Shown here: positions 34,505 to 46,111 of the stretch, in pieces
Layout of the letters: every line of letters begins with the position of its first letter
Numbering within the stretch: the stretch's first letter is position 1
Assembly: GCA_949592205.1 (NCBI GenBank)
Contig: CATIUR010000001.1
Location: 334,682,250-334,746,249, forward strand
Source: Helichrysum umbraculigerum
Lineage: Eukaryota > Streptophyta > Magnoliopsida > Asterales > Asteraceae
Reading direction: 5' to 3'
Length of the DNA: 64,000 nt
Made by a program: the position numbers and the translations under genes
The notes under the pieces: model-generated
Told to the model about the DNA's origin: nothing
What the model saw: only the letters and a program-made list of their open reading frames with translations
Databases searched by the model: none

Positions 34505-35499
34505 GAGGAAAGTTCAAAAAAGAATGGTATAAAAATGAAGAATGGAGGAACCAATAGGATTGCTCCATTTCAAAAATCCATTTTCACCTTTTTTTTTTCA
34601 AAGTTAAATATCTCACAAACCGTATGTCTATAAATTATAAAAATTACATATTCGGAATCAGCGTCTTTTTCTCTTCGATTCTAGATCCAACAAGATATAC
34701 TTTCGACAAAGTTTTTTTTTTTTTTTTTTTTTTTTCATTTTTATTGGGTATTAATGTGAAATCACATGTGATTTAACACTAAAAAAAATCACACCCGCTT
34801 ATATCTCCGATTAAACTTTAAATTCAAATTATTGATGATTTAAGGAGATTAAAACATGAAAAACTATGTTGTAATCACTTGTGATGGAATATCAAAGTAC
34901 CAATCATATGTGATAAAAGAGTAATAAAATACGAATTTTCAAATCATTGACTATAGTTATATAATTAAGTAAAAATCAAGTTGAAATCATATATGAATTA
35001 TCATATATCAGTAAATTTCTCATCAAATATCAGTTTTTTGATGAAAATCATATGTGATTATATAACAAATCACATGTGATTAAATGTACAAACAACAATC
35101 ACATGTGATTTTTAATGAAAACTAATGCAATTTTTTATTTATAACTATTAATGTGGATGAATATTAAGTTGTAATCACGTGTTAAATAACATATACCATG
35201 AATAAATAATCGTGAACAAATTTTTTATTTTTCATCATAAATCACATGTGATTATATTGTAGAATTGGGTAAAAAAACGAAGGAAAAAAAATTCGTCGAA
35301 AATATAGATTATGACATCTCTAATCGAAGAGAAAAAGATGCTGGTTCCAAATATATAAAATTTAATAATTTATGGACTTACGGTTTGTGAGATAATTAAC
35401 CATGGGGGTAAAAATATAATTGAATTTTATAGACAAATAAAACAATCTTATTGGTTCTCTCATTCTCTACTTTTTTTTTATTCTTAAAAAACCCACCTC
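34505..35499. mobile_element. Foldback element, CACATGTG family (copy 4)
   Basis: Starts GAGGAAAGTTCAAAAAAGAA and ends in the complement of GAGGTGGGTTTTTTAAGAAT. It is homologous along its length to 20691-21716 in reverse orientation. The core (34755-35260) holds about eight ATCACATGTGAT-type palindromes. Flanking 9-mers do not match, so the ends or flanks have changed. A T-run of about 24 bases lies at 34710-34735. Confidence 0.82.
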
Positions 35500-35727
35500 T
35501 TGGAAAACATGTTTATCGACATCAATTTTAGATTAAAAGGGTACTTGGGATTTGGGAAGCAGCAGAATATTTGAAAACGGGATTTAAGGGATGATGCAAA
35601 AGACTATAATACCCTCAAATACCAATAAATTCAAAATTAAATTATTCAATATTCATATCTCATCAAATCTAACGGTTTAGATTACTTCTCACTCTTTCTA
35701 TTTTAACCACCTTTCTTTATATATATA

Positions 35728-35760
35728 CTAGTCAAATTTAAGGGTTGTGCGACACAACCC
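35728..35760 (-). mobile_element. Helitron-like 3' terminus (minus)
   Basis: On the minus strand the hairpin GGGTTGTGTCGCACAACCC is followed by TTAAATTTGACTAG ending at 35728, and T on that strand follows. The corresponding 5' end to the right was not found; the region to 36445 is AT-rich with an unrecognised frame at 35745-35939. Confidence 0.6.
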
Positions 35761-37105
35761 ACTTCCAAAAAGATTATGTTATTATGTTAATTTTTATGAT
35801 GTTACGAATAATGGCTAATCAAACAGAAAAATATATCTATATATCTTCTCCCTTGATATTGCCAAAAAGGAGTACCTTATATAAGTGTCTATCATACATC
35901 TTGAATCTTAGCTTACGTGAAGAGAAACTTAGTACTTAATGCCAATAAAATCTTAATAACGTTTACAAATCAAGTGTCTTAATAATCCACTATTTCGTAT
36001 GACCAATATATCTATAAGTTATATATGTCCGTAACTCATATTGATCATTTTCTTCATCGTCCATGATGTTGTCACAACTATATAATATAAACAAGTATCG
36101 ATTTAATTATCTAATGTAAAACGAACTTTACAAGAAGTAAGTAATATGAAAAAAGAATTTGATGACAATGATAATGTATACATAATGAACAAGCTACATT
36201 TTATGGTAAATTATGTTAATTTATACAATGTAGATAAAAATAAGGAAACCTTTACTTGTTGAATCAAGAATTTCTTAACTTATGTACCTGTAGGACATAC
36301 AACATAATGGGGGCTTTTTTGTTTTCTTTAAAGAAAGAAATACGTCGTTTTTTTGTGAACCAACATCTTTCGGTTAACTTGAATAGAACAAACAACTTTT
36401 CGTAATTTTATTTCTTCAAAAGCTATTCACATTACAAAATAATAATCTACTTATATTATAATAAGAAAGTTTAAATGTTTAAAAAACTTTGACCATATTT
36501 AAAATTGGTAAATCTGGACCTTCCATTTCAAAAGTCAACATGTTAATCCAACCGTTGGTTCATTTGCTGACATCATAATCATTCACATTAAAAAGACATT
36601 AATACCCTTCTAAATTGGGTTTATTTAAACAATTAAAAAAAGGTTTCCTTCTTTTCCGATTGATTCAAAATTCAAATATTGAAATCAAATAAAAGATACC
36701 CGTAAGTCATAAAATTGAATTCAAAATTTGAATTTATACTCATCGATCTTTTTGAAACCTAATCAATTTATAGATTGATGGATGCACTGATTTGGTGATC
36801 TTCAGGTTTCAACTTTCAGATGAATGAAGCAATTATATACAAAAGCGTGTTTTGAATTTGGGAAGTGATTTTAGCACCGTCTAATCAGTCCTCCGCGATA
36901 GGTAATCATATTAGCAATTCAATTTTGGTTTCAATTCGATTTCGATTATCGATCATCAGTAAATTTATATATTTTTTGTATAGTTAATTTCGCATGATTG
37001 TATTTGCGCATGTTTTGGTGAATAGAGTGCCATCATCAATTATTTCTTTCATGTTTAATCAAGTGGTGTATTTTCATCTATTTATTATGATATTAGGAGA
37101 TTTTT

Positions 37106-37168
37106 ATGGACGCACATAAGGTGTTCGATATAATGCCGATGACAATTCTTGATTGTTGTGTCATATGA
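37106..37168 (+). pseudogene. PPR-like fragment
   Basis: A 20-residue frame, MDAHKVFDIMP..., followed by a stop. The DAHKVFDIMP pattern is typical of one helix pair of a pentatricopeptide repeat protein, an organellar RNA-binding family. Too short for certainty. Confidence 0.35.
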
Positions 37169-38941
37169 ACACATCGTTAAATAGGTATGTTTTGTTTATT
37201 TAATCTAATTTTCTTTCATATGAACACAGTTGTGATTCTTGGAATGGATGGGAGTTACTAATAAATTCCAGTATTTTACCCATTTATGTCTATAAAATTG
37301 TGTTATTATTGAAATAGAACGGGCATATGCATTCAGTGTAAATTGATTGTATACTGTTGCTAGCAAAACTTCATTGATAATATGCCCGACCTTCTTTCTT
37401 TGCAGGTTGAGCATATCCGCAAGTCATATGGTATCTATTTTGGCATAAATGTTGGTGGTTACCCAGGTTTAATCCCATCTCACTTCCTATGCTCTTTATT
37501 TCTGGACTAGCGAGTATTTTATGCATCATATTGGTATCATTCGTACAAATTATTCCATTTCCTAGGTTTATACGCAGCTGTGATTGTTTATTAGGTCACA
37601 ATTAAAAATTTTCATACTGGGTCTTGATCTCAACAGTCAAGACTGCACCTCTTTGATTTTTCTTTTACAGGTGGTAGAGTGGGTGGGTGGACAGTTTGGG
37701 TAAAGGTCACAGGTGTGGTTCAAAATGGGTAATATATGTACATGTCAGAGTTGACTCCGAACAATTCTTAAACATTTTTAAACATAGTTTGGTGTTAATC
37801 ACATTGCAGGCACTATATTATGACAAAAGTTAATTTAATTTCCACAATCTGCTCTGGAAGATTCTGAATTGTACCCAGTAGTGAGGGTGCCTTTGATTCT
37901 TTTTCTGTTTACGTCCAACGCTTGGAAAAATATACTTTCCTTCCACATTTCAGTTGAAGAAAATGAGTAATTCAAAGAGAGCTTCAGGAGCTTCTGAACT
38001 AGGAGAAGTTGTGGAAAAATGCTCTGAGATTGAACAAGTTGAAACATTTTAGGGTTTGAAGATGCTCAAATATTCTAATTGCGATAAGGTGCCGGTATTG
38101 TTTAGAGCCCATATCAACAACAAACGATAAGTACCCATGTTAATTTGTGCATTTATATAATGTGTAATATAAAAATGTGGCATCACCCTTATTTTTCGAT
38201 TGCAGTGCCAAACAGCGATTATGAAGTTTCGAAGGTCAATGAACAAATATTTAGCACAAAAGACAGAATGAATATATCGGAGGAATCAAAGAGTTGAATT
38301 ATTGGATAAGAAAAAGGTAATTATTTTATCTTTATTCGTTTTTGCAATGAGTATGGAGTTAAATGAATCTATGAATCATTGTACATAATTATTCATTTAT
38401 ATTAAGTTCATTCATTTTCATCCTCTAAATTAACATCAAATTGAAGGTTCTCTTTTGATTATAGTGTTAATTATTTGTCACTTTGTTGTATATTTATGTT
38501 TTTTTATCTATGATTTTTGATGGTTGTGGATGTTTGCATTGGTATCAAATCAAACGAGGAAGATGAAAGGTAAATATGGCAATAATGATGTTTTACTTAA
38601 TTTATAACATTCTGATCCAATTTATTGTGTTTGCTTTATTTGCTTACATATTTCAAGGACCACCTGACTTGATGCCTCCGGTAAGTCCATTGAATATTTG
38701 TATTAAGTATGGTTGTTTTTATTATTTTCTTATTAGTAAGAGTTGAGATTTTGATGCAGTATCCTTTTGGCAGCTACCTGTCTGAACTCTTGACATCCAT
38801 TATTTTATTGGAATGTTGGTTCAATGACTTAAAAATATAGCAGATAATCTAAGCACACACATACTTGAACATTTACCTACCCAAACATCCATTTTCATTG
38901 CATTTGATTCGTTGCCTGATTGGTGTTTGTTGTATAAGGAA

Positions 38942-39079
38942 AAAGACTTGAAGAGTATTAGGATTGTTAAGATGAGAGAAGAGAGGCGTGACAAGGAAGC
39001 TTCTCTTCAACGAGCAAAAAGGGAAGAAGCACTTGCAGATGGTATCTCGTGGGGTATGGATGAGGATGCTGCTGAATAA
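38942..39079 (+). pseudogene. Exon-like fragment, charged C-terminal peptide
   Basis: A 45-codon frame ending in TAA with a clearly protein-like, charged helix (MREERRDKEASLQRAKREEA) followed by LADGISWGMDEDAAE. GC content is higher than in the flanks. I do not recognise the parent gene. It lies inside the Helitron and is likely a captured terminal exon. Confidence 0.45.
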
Positions 39080-39702
39080 AATGAGGTTTGTTATATAATC
39101 CTCTAAGGAGTGTACAGAGCTCAAACCAACTATACCACAGTTGCTGTCAAGTTGTATGACTTTGGCAATAAATTTTCAGTAACTTTTGATAGCAAGGTAA
39201 ACATTTTACAATGATTGATTACAAGCAATTCATTCATAGAGTAATCAAATGGCAAACCAATGGACTTTTAAAAGGGTCAAGTTTTGTCACTTTTGGAGTT
39301 TACAAGGATGGTAATTTTTGGGTTGTCTATTCATTTAAAATCGTGTTAATCATGTTAATAGATACATGTAGACAATGAGCCCACCATATCCAGATGGGAC
39401 TACATGTCTTACAAGATAGCATGGCGATTGGGCTAAGATTTAAAAACATATATGCATCTTGGCATGTACTTGATGTTGGACATGCAATTCTTCGTTGAGA
39501 ATTCATTAAGCATGGGTACACCGTACACCACTACATGCGACATTCTATTGCAAGGTTATGTGTCTTTACATTTCTCTTTAAATGATTTGTGATATTACAT
39601 ATTTTCATCTTTGCACACTATAATGGGTCAACTATGGACCATTTGTGTTAGACCAAACTTTCAGTAAAATGGATTATGGTCGAATCGGTTTAGGTCTAAT
39701 CT

Positions 39703-39704
<2 letters not shown>

Positions 39705-39781
<77 letters not shown>
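39705..39781 (+). repeat. Compound (GT)n(AT)n microsatellite
   Basis: About 14 GT units followed by about 24 TA units. Confidence 0.95.
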
Positions 39782-39785
<4 letters not shown>

Positions 39786-39798
39786 GTTAACCTATATA

Positions 39799-39991
39799 TA
39801 TTAAAGGTGGCAAAAAAAGTCGTTTATGTCGGCTGGAGAGACTAATTACCAGTGATTAATGAATAAACGGGTGTCAGAATGGACAGGTCAGGTCGTGTCG
39901 GGTTGGGTATCAGATCTACCCGTTTTAGACCCAAAAATGGTTTGACCGATTACTGAACCTTACCCGCCCCACCCATTGTGGCACCTTTATC
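39799..39991. mobile_element. Small hAT-like element with TAAAGGTGGCA ends
   Basis: TAAAGGTGGCA at the left pairs with TGTGGCACCTTTA at the right, and the body has CGGGT/ACCCG motifs in both orientations. No exact 8-bp duplication was found. It resembles 44863-45162 in content. Confidence 0.5.
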
Positions 39992-40608
39992 TTTGACAAT
40001 AAATCTTATCTATGTGCTTTATGTCATCCACTAAATTACGGTTCTTACTTACATACCACATTGATGTTGCATTGTTATTGATGGTGTTACTTATTTTTTT
40101 TAGACTTTGCTTCTCTATTGGTTATAATTCTTTTCGTGAGTAGAAAATGACTACGGATTTATTTATTTTTTGAATATTCTTCCCTGTTGGTAGGCATGTA
40201 CATGTAACTGACATGCACAATAGTTGAATCCTTCTGCCTAACTTCCATTGTGATAAAATAGCTGTCTAATTTTAGAGGAGGTGAACAATGTATGTAAAAC
40301 ATATGATTCTGGAAACATGTAGCAGCCTATCAAAGTGTTTACATAGAATTGAAGGTATCGCAATGCCTTTTACTTAATATACTGGAAAAATAAGGATTGC
40401 ACAAACGGGCAAAGAGCTATGGTACATGTATCATTATTATTCTAGACATCTATGAGAAAAGGATTGGTCTTGGTATCCTTTTACTCAGAACTCAGAAGTA
40501 GCAAGTACTAATGTTTTAGTCATTTTGACAAAGCTTATAATAATTGCTTAAATATAATGATAAACCATCTCACTTCAAGCCCTCCTGATTTAGCTGTTTG
40601 TGTTTCAG

Positions 40609-40716
40609 CTATCATTTTAAATGTGGACCGATCAAATGCATGAGTCACTAAACTCGGAAAACAAGGGGGATGCTGCATTTCGGCAAAAAGAATTTAGCAC
40701 TACAAATAGAATCAAA
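40609..40716 (+). pseudogene. BSK (brassinosteroid-signalling kinase) TPR-region exon fragment
   Basis: BSKs are membrane-anchored receptor-like cytoplasmic kinases that relay brassinosteroid signals and end in a TPR-like domain. After an acceptor-like TGTGTTTCAG the frame reads L-S-F, stop, then MWTDQMHESLNSENKGDAAF and RQKEFSTTN, matching the conserved start of the BSK TPR region. A TAA stands where family members have a Gln (CAA), and homology ends after about 35 residues. Kinase domain and the rest of the TPRs are absent. It is therefore a captured, broken fragment within the Helitron. Confidence 0.8.
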
Positions 40717-41237
40717 TGCAACAAACGTTTATACATAATGTGTAATATAAAATCATATGTATGTTCACACATGATATCTTTTGAACATGAATGTTGCATA
40801 CATTCATGTATTCATTGAACTAGGCGATTATTGCTTACCCAGGCACCAAATCAAATAGCCCCAAATCAGCAACATATTCATTAAGTTATCAAAGTTTTAT
40901 GACAGGTATTTTGGTTATGCTAATTTTTCTTTTTAATTATGAATGCCGGTGGCTTGCTAAAACTTTGAGCATTCTGCAAACAAAAACAAATTATGGATGG
41001 CTTGCTTACAAGCACCAACTGGTAATGCTCTTTTGCTACTTTAATTTCCTTGCAATGCATTTAATTTACTATGTTACAATTGATTTTTTTAAAAGCTCTT
41101 TCAGTTGGATTAATATTCCATCTTCGGTATCAAGTTAAGTACAGTAAGACAACAAGGTTTGATATTTCTTTCAATATTGTTTGCATTTTTCATTTGTAGT
41201 GTTTATTACTTTAATATGACCTTATGGGAATCATGTG

Positions 41238-41315
41238 TTTGATGCAGAAAAGGTGTTTGATAAAATGGTTAAGAAAACAATAACAAAGACTCTAACAATT
41301 GATGTGATGATATGA
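41238..41315 (+). pseudogene. Second PPR-like fragment
   Basis: The frame FDAEKVFDKMVKKTI... ends after 25 codons with TGA. DAEKVFDKMVKK is typical PPR helix sequence. Short, so tentative. Confidence 0.35.
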
Positions 41316-41709
41316 ACGGTACCATTGCTTTGGGTTATGGATTCCAATTCAAGGATCAAATGTGTGTTTTGAAGTCTTTTCCATGTTGTTTTGATGTTGA
41401 AGTGGGTTTCAAGACTTGATAATACATCGTTCTTATGCATATACGTTTTGTTTCTTTTCTTTACTTTATGCTATGATTCATTAAGTTATGTTTTAATATT
41501 TGGAATGATTTCAGTTCTATAAAGTTTGCAAGGGATTGAGGCTGCTTTTTTTTTTAATCCCTTGAAGTTTTCCTAAACCAGGTATTACCATGTACCCCTT
41601 TCATATTACCATTGAAATAGTAATATTTATGAATAAATTTATACTTAATATACCTACATATTACTATTTTTTTTAACTCAACTTTCAATTTATATGGATT
41701 GAATATCAG

Positions 41710-41853
41710 GCTGAAATATTGCGGCAATCAACATTAAAACAGCTGCTTAAACTACTTACAACAATTCAATCAGCACGTGCCATTCTTGTGATGAACGACT
41801 ACTTCTACTGCATTCGCGAACTAAGCGCTATTTAGATTGCTCGTCCGAAATAA
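41710..41853 (+). pseudogene. TGA-type bZIP factor C-terminal exon fragment
   Basis: TGA factors bind as-1 elements and interact with NPR1; their C-terminal DOG1 domain ends in a conserved segment on the last exon. After GAATATCAG (acceptor-like) the frame reads AEILRQSTLKQLLKLLTTIQ, SARAILVMNDYFYCIRELSA, then I-stop-I-A-R-P-K-stop, aligning with the family's ...LRQQTL...ILTTRQSARALLAI.DYF.RLRALSSLWLARP ending. The TAG sits at the family's Trp (TGG). The bZIP and most of the DOG1 domain are missing. It is a captured, mutated terminal exon. Confidence 0.85.
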
Positions 41854-42114
41854 TAACATATGACCTGCCTGTTTTGTTTTTAATTTATATTAAACTAATT
41901 TTAGCGTTTCCATTTCGATGTCTTTCCAAAATTTTTTGCTTCAATACAACGTTATATTTTTGTTCTTCAAATAAAATTGTTGGTGTTAAGCTGTGCATAT
42001 CGACTATACCTTGCACCTACCAATGTATTCGTTCACATTTATAACTAATCAACAAGTACCATTATTACAAATATATACATGATGTACCCCGCGAAGCCGC
42101 GGGTCTTAAGCTAG

Positions 42115-42344
<230 letters not shown>

Positions 42345-42489
42345 AATTGTGAGAAAAGTTTCTAAGGAACCTTACATTACATTTGATATGTTATAAGATA
42401 TTTACATTTTATAAATTTAGAGAGAAATGTTGATTAATAAAGTGTAACTATTTGATAAAAGACTGCAAGCGTTTATAGCAATAAACGTG

Positions 42490-44847
42490 TATCCGAAATG
42501 TAACCTTCTAGCACCCTAAACGCATAACGTTATGTGTAAGTGAATGTCTTAAAAGATCATTCATGCTAGTTGTCCACTCAACTAGTTATGTCCAAGTTTT
42601 TATTATTCGTTTTGAAATCGTGTGCGGCCCGTTGGTGAAGTTTTGTAATAATAATTCCCGAAGATATTATTATTATGTTTCGTTTCATTGTATACTCATA
42701 AAAGTATATATATTGCGTGTACGTATAGCATTGTATATTGTTTAGTAATTGTTACGCGAATCCGATACTTTAGTGAAATTAAGTATTTTCAAACAGACTG
42801 TTCAGCGACACTAAGATGAGCTGCGACACTGAGGTCAGTGTCGCTAAATGTGAAAATCAGGAGTGTTGCGACACTAGGCTTAGTGTCGCAGGTAGTAAGA
42901 AATCAATTTGTTGCGACACTGGAGTTAGTGTCGCAGTTGAGAAATTTAATAAGATGCGACACTAAGGTTTGTGTCGCAGTCGTCGAGTAAATTATCAATG
43001 GTGCGACACTGAGGTCAGTGTCGCAGTGGTGATCGAAATTATGGTTAGTGTGACACTAAGATTAGTGTCGCATGTTGCGACATTCGAGTAAGGTAGCGAC
43101 ACTAGATTAGTGTCGCAATCGGATTTGGGCTCATGCGACACTACGGGTCTGATTGAATTTCTTTGTTTCCATTTTTATAAACGTGGTCAAACGTGCTCGG
43201 TTTGACCCGAAACTTTTACACAAGTCCTAAATATGTTTTATAACTTAGAAAAAGCAAGTTTTGCGTTTTGTGGTTAACCATAAAATGTCATTTTATTTGC
43301 GGAACCAAAATAGTCCCTAACATTATTTTATCAGATTTTCGAGCGTGTTTGGGGCTCATTTTAACCAAGTAAACGTGCGAGATAAAATCCGAGAAAATTC
43401 TACGACATTCTCTTATGTCTTAGCTGTCTAAAATAATTTTTTCATAATTTTTAGTTGAGTATAAATCGTGCAAAAAAATTATGTTCATAGCTATGTCCAG
43501 CAGCATAATTTCAGTATATATGTTAGAAGAAAAATTCGTAACTCGAGTTTTACAAAACTTCAGAAAATGCAATAATACAACTTTCAAAGCTAACTAAATT
43601 TCCCAACTTTTACAAGTGTTTTCAAGCCAAAAGATTCGTGTACATCAAGATATACTTTCCCAAAGTTTGACCAAATTTCTGATCAAAACGTCAGTCTGTG
43701 TATGTACTTTCTTAAATTCATTTTAAAATAGCAATAACTCAGAAAAATACAAGGCCACTTGGGATCGAAAGCTAACGTCTTAAATTTGTTTTTTCATTTT
43801 TGAATCAACTGATTTTGTTGATATGAGTGAGATATCACAAATCGAAGTCGGGATAAGTTATTATCCAGTGGTTAATAGTTTTATCCAATGGTTTTTAACA
43901 TTTCGAAAGTGTTTTTGGACAAGATTCCATGTAAGTGGAGTATTGGCATGTAGGTTAACATGTTCCAAGTAGATCTAAGTGAAAAGAAGAGGATCTTACA
44001 AAAGAAACCGCAGATCTAAGTTGAGAGAGAGTGAAGGTGTTGCTGCTGTTTGTTCTTGCTTCTTCCTTGCTCGTTTCCTTCAACAAACCGATGGTAGTAG
44101 ATGATAGATGATGATGGTGGTGTTTGGTGGTGTTGTTGGCTGTTGTTTGGTGTTGTAGAGAGAGAGAGACATATTTTTAGAGAGAAGGAGGAGGAAAAAG
44201 AGATGTGTGTGAGTGTGTGTTGTGTATAAATGAAATGAAAGAAGGAGAATAAGATAGGGGAATGGGTTTTGGTTTTTGGAGCTGGGCTGGGCCGACCCAT
44301 GGGCTGACCAAGGTGGTTCTCGGGCTTGCAAACTTTGTTTCTCAAATCCGTGTTACGTCTCGTGATTGATTAAACGTTATTCGCACGTTTAAAGTTTAAT
44401 TGTTAACGTTAAGTTTTCGTGTTTTATTTTTGATATGTAAACGTTAATATAAGTCGACTAAATATTTTAAGATACTATATTTTGCGTTTTCAAAATATTG
44501 GTCGGGTTTCGTTCGGGTGTCGGGTTCGATTCGCGCGTTTTCTTGCGTACGTTACGTTTTATATTAAACGTGTAACTTTTCGCGTATTATTAATACGTAA
44601 TAATACCAAGGTGAATAACTGCTATTTATTACCAAGTAGCTTTATGTTATTTATGAAAATGCGTCACCAACGCCCATGTAAGTCGGAAATCCATCCAATT
44701 CAATCGCGTAATTATCATTAATTACGTACGTGTGTATATATATAAATATACGAAATGTTACAAGTACTTAGCCTAATACAAAACTAAATACAAGTAATGA
44801 TGTTATGATTTAGGCCCTAAAGTTGACCTAAATTGTCGGGTGTCACA
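42490..44847 (-). mobile_element. LTR, family B copy 2, truncated, with PPT remnant
   Basis: On the minus strand it starts TGTGACACCCGAC at 44847, identical to the start of 470-3201, and is homologous through blocks such as GTTTGACCCGAAACTTTTAC (near 43199) and TGTAATAATAATTCCC (near 42643). The distal end is lost near 42490. Directly upstream on the minus strand is AAAAAATAGGGGGAAAC (44848-44864), a polypurine-tract-like sequence, so this was a 3' LTR. Relative to copy 1 it has about 310 extra bases at 42800-43145, the hairpin array. CT-rich and CACCAT-like tract at about 44080-44240. Open frames at 44016-44345 (-) are read from that tract and are not taken as genes. Confidence 0.75.
42805..43145. 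repeat. Regular array of seven 22-bp hairpins, ~46-bp period
   Basis: Units of the form GCGACACT-N(5-6)-AGTGTCGC begin at 42823, 42868, 42913, 42956, 43003, 43050 and 43096, so spacing is 43-47 bp. Half units lie at about 42805 and 43135. Stems are 8 bp or longer and nearly perfect, while loops (GAGGTC, AGGCTT, GGAGTT, AAGATT) and the intervening 21-26 bp differ. It is not a CRISPR array, since this is plant nuclear DNA and the repeats are short and imperfect. It lies within an LTR. Confidence 0.9.
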
Positions 44848-44862
44848 GTTTCCCCCTATTTT

Positions 44863-45165
44863 TTGTATGGGTCTAAATGGGTATTTAATATAACCTCCAA
44901 TTGTATAACAATTAATCAACGGGTCTAGACGGGTTTAGCGGGTAATTTTTTTTTTCCAACTCATTTCATTTTTTTCATTTTTCACTCAAATAAAAAAAAA
45001 GTTTGGTAAAAACCCGACGGGTCGACTCGACCCAAGACCCATTTGATCCAGACCCGTTTATACCCATCCTCCTAAATGACCCATCTAGACCCGGACCCAT
45101 TTAGACCCAAACCCATCTAGACCCGTGATCCGATCCGACCCATTCATTTTGCCACTTATAATTAA
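44863..45165. mobile_element. hAT-like element rich in ACCCG/CGGGT motifs
   Basis: The body repeats GGGTCTARACGGG and its complement many times, and the right end GATCCGATCCGACCCATTCATTTTGCCA, on the minus strand TGGCAAAATGGGTCGG, is a common hAT-MITE start. The left border merges with the PPT remnant of the LTR. Confidence 0.5.
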
Positions 45166-45167
45166 AA

Positions 45168-45692
45168 TAAGAAGGCTAAATTTTGTGAGAATGTAGAAAA
45201 TCTTTCAAAATCACTTTTTAACTGTTGGAAACACATTATTCTTCAAAAAACTTTCAATGATTACTATTAAAATAACTTTTGGAAGCTATGATATAAAATA
45301 AAAAATATTAACTTTTTTTTTTAACTTTTTTACAGTCGTTACTATTGTGATTATTTAAGATAATCACAATATATAACATGATAATCACATGTGATTATTC
45401 TCTAATATAATGTGATTATTATGTGTTCGAGATAATCAAAAGATATGACATAATAATCACATATTATTCATGTGATTATGAAGTTATAAAATGTGATTGT
45501 TGTGAATAAAAAAATTAATAAAAAATAATTAAAAAAATAATAATAAGTGATTTTGAAAATAGATTCTAAAAGTTACTTGAAAAAGAAGCTACGAAGAAAA
45601 TTTTGTAAAACAACGTGGTTTGAATTGCTAAAAAGTGATTTTCAAGTGTTTCCTACGTTCCCACGAAAATTAGTCTTCTTATTTGAACCCAC
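45168..45692. mobile_element. Foldback element with ATCACATGTGAT core
   Basis: AATAAGAAGGCTAAATTTTG at the left pairs with the complement AATAAGAAGACTAATTTTCG at the right. The core near 45340-45500 has ATAATCACATGTGATTAT and relatives. The frame at 45547-45780 (+) crosses its border and is not a gene. Confidence 0.6.
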
Positions 45693-45711
45693 GACTATAT
45701 ATATATATATA

Positions 45712-46093
45712 GTCAAAGGTTCAAATGAGAGTCACAAAAAGGTACAGAACTGCGAAAACTTTCAAATTATAGGAATTTGAACATGTTTAATGATTCAATC
45801 ACATGTGAACATTAATGTAGATTAAGGTTAAAAGCAACATAGTTTAAGAAAACATCAAAATAACCTTTAAAATCAAATTTATATTTTTCGTTCACATGTG
45901 CACATTTGATTTATGCACATGTGAACACTTCATATACTTTATTGTTTAACATGTATTTTGTGGTTTTTAACTTTTGTTTATCAACATAATGAACATTAAA
46001 TAACATTTCTATGTAATTTGTTATGTTTACATGTATAAAAACTATGTAATTTAAAAGTTCTCGCAGTTCTGTACCTTATGTGGTTCTCGTTTG
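45712..46093. mobile_element. Foldback element bounded by (TA)n
   Basis: The arms contain GGTACAGAACTGCGAAAACTTT and its complement (near 46055-46077); the outer parts GAGAGTCACA and TGTGGTTCTC also pair imperfectly. The core has CACATGTGAAC-type palindromes. (TA)n runs lie at 45696-45711 and 46094-46111 on the two sides. Confidence 0.75.
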
Positions 46094-46111
46094 TATATAT
46101 ATATATATATA

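Larger units (their letters stand above)
36446..42114 (+). mobile_element. Helitron carrying captured host gene fragments
   Basis: The 5' end is TCTACTTATATTATAATAAG after A at 36445, with the CTGACATCAT segment typical of Helitron 5' regions near 36569. The 3' end is hairpin CCCGCGAAGCCGCGGG (42088-42103), then TCTTAAGCTAG ending at 42114, followed by T. Inside are several plus-strand exon-like pieces with intron-like surroundings, at least two recognisable (BSK at 40609, TGA bZIP at 41710). All are in the same orientation as the Helitron, a common pattern in gene-capturing Helitrons. No Rep/helicase was seen, so it is non-autonomous. The pairing of the two ends across 5.7 kb is inferred; nested elements are possible. 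Confidence 0.7.

Noticed and set aside
42805..43145. CRISPR array
   Set aside because: Repeat spacing looks like one, but the repeats are 22-bp imperfect dyads inside a plant LTR, spacers are uneven and no cas genes exist; this is plant nuclear DNA.
44016..44345. 109-residue Ser/Gln/His-rich protein
   Set aside because: It is read from the purine/pyrimidine-rich leader tract of an LTR, with the same kind of tract in other LTRs.
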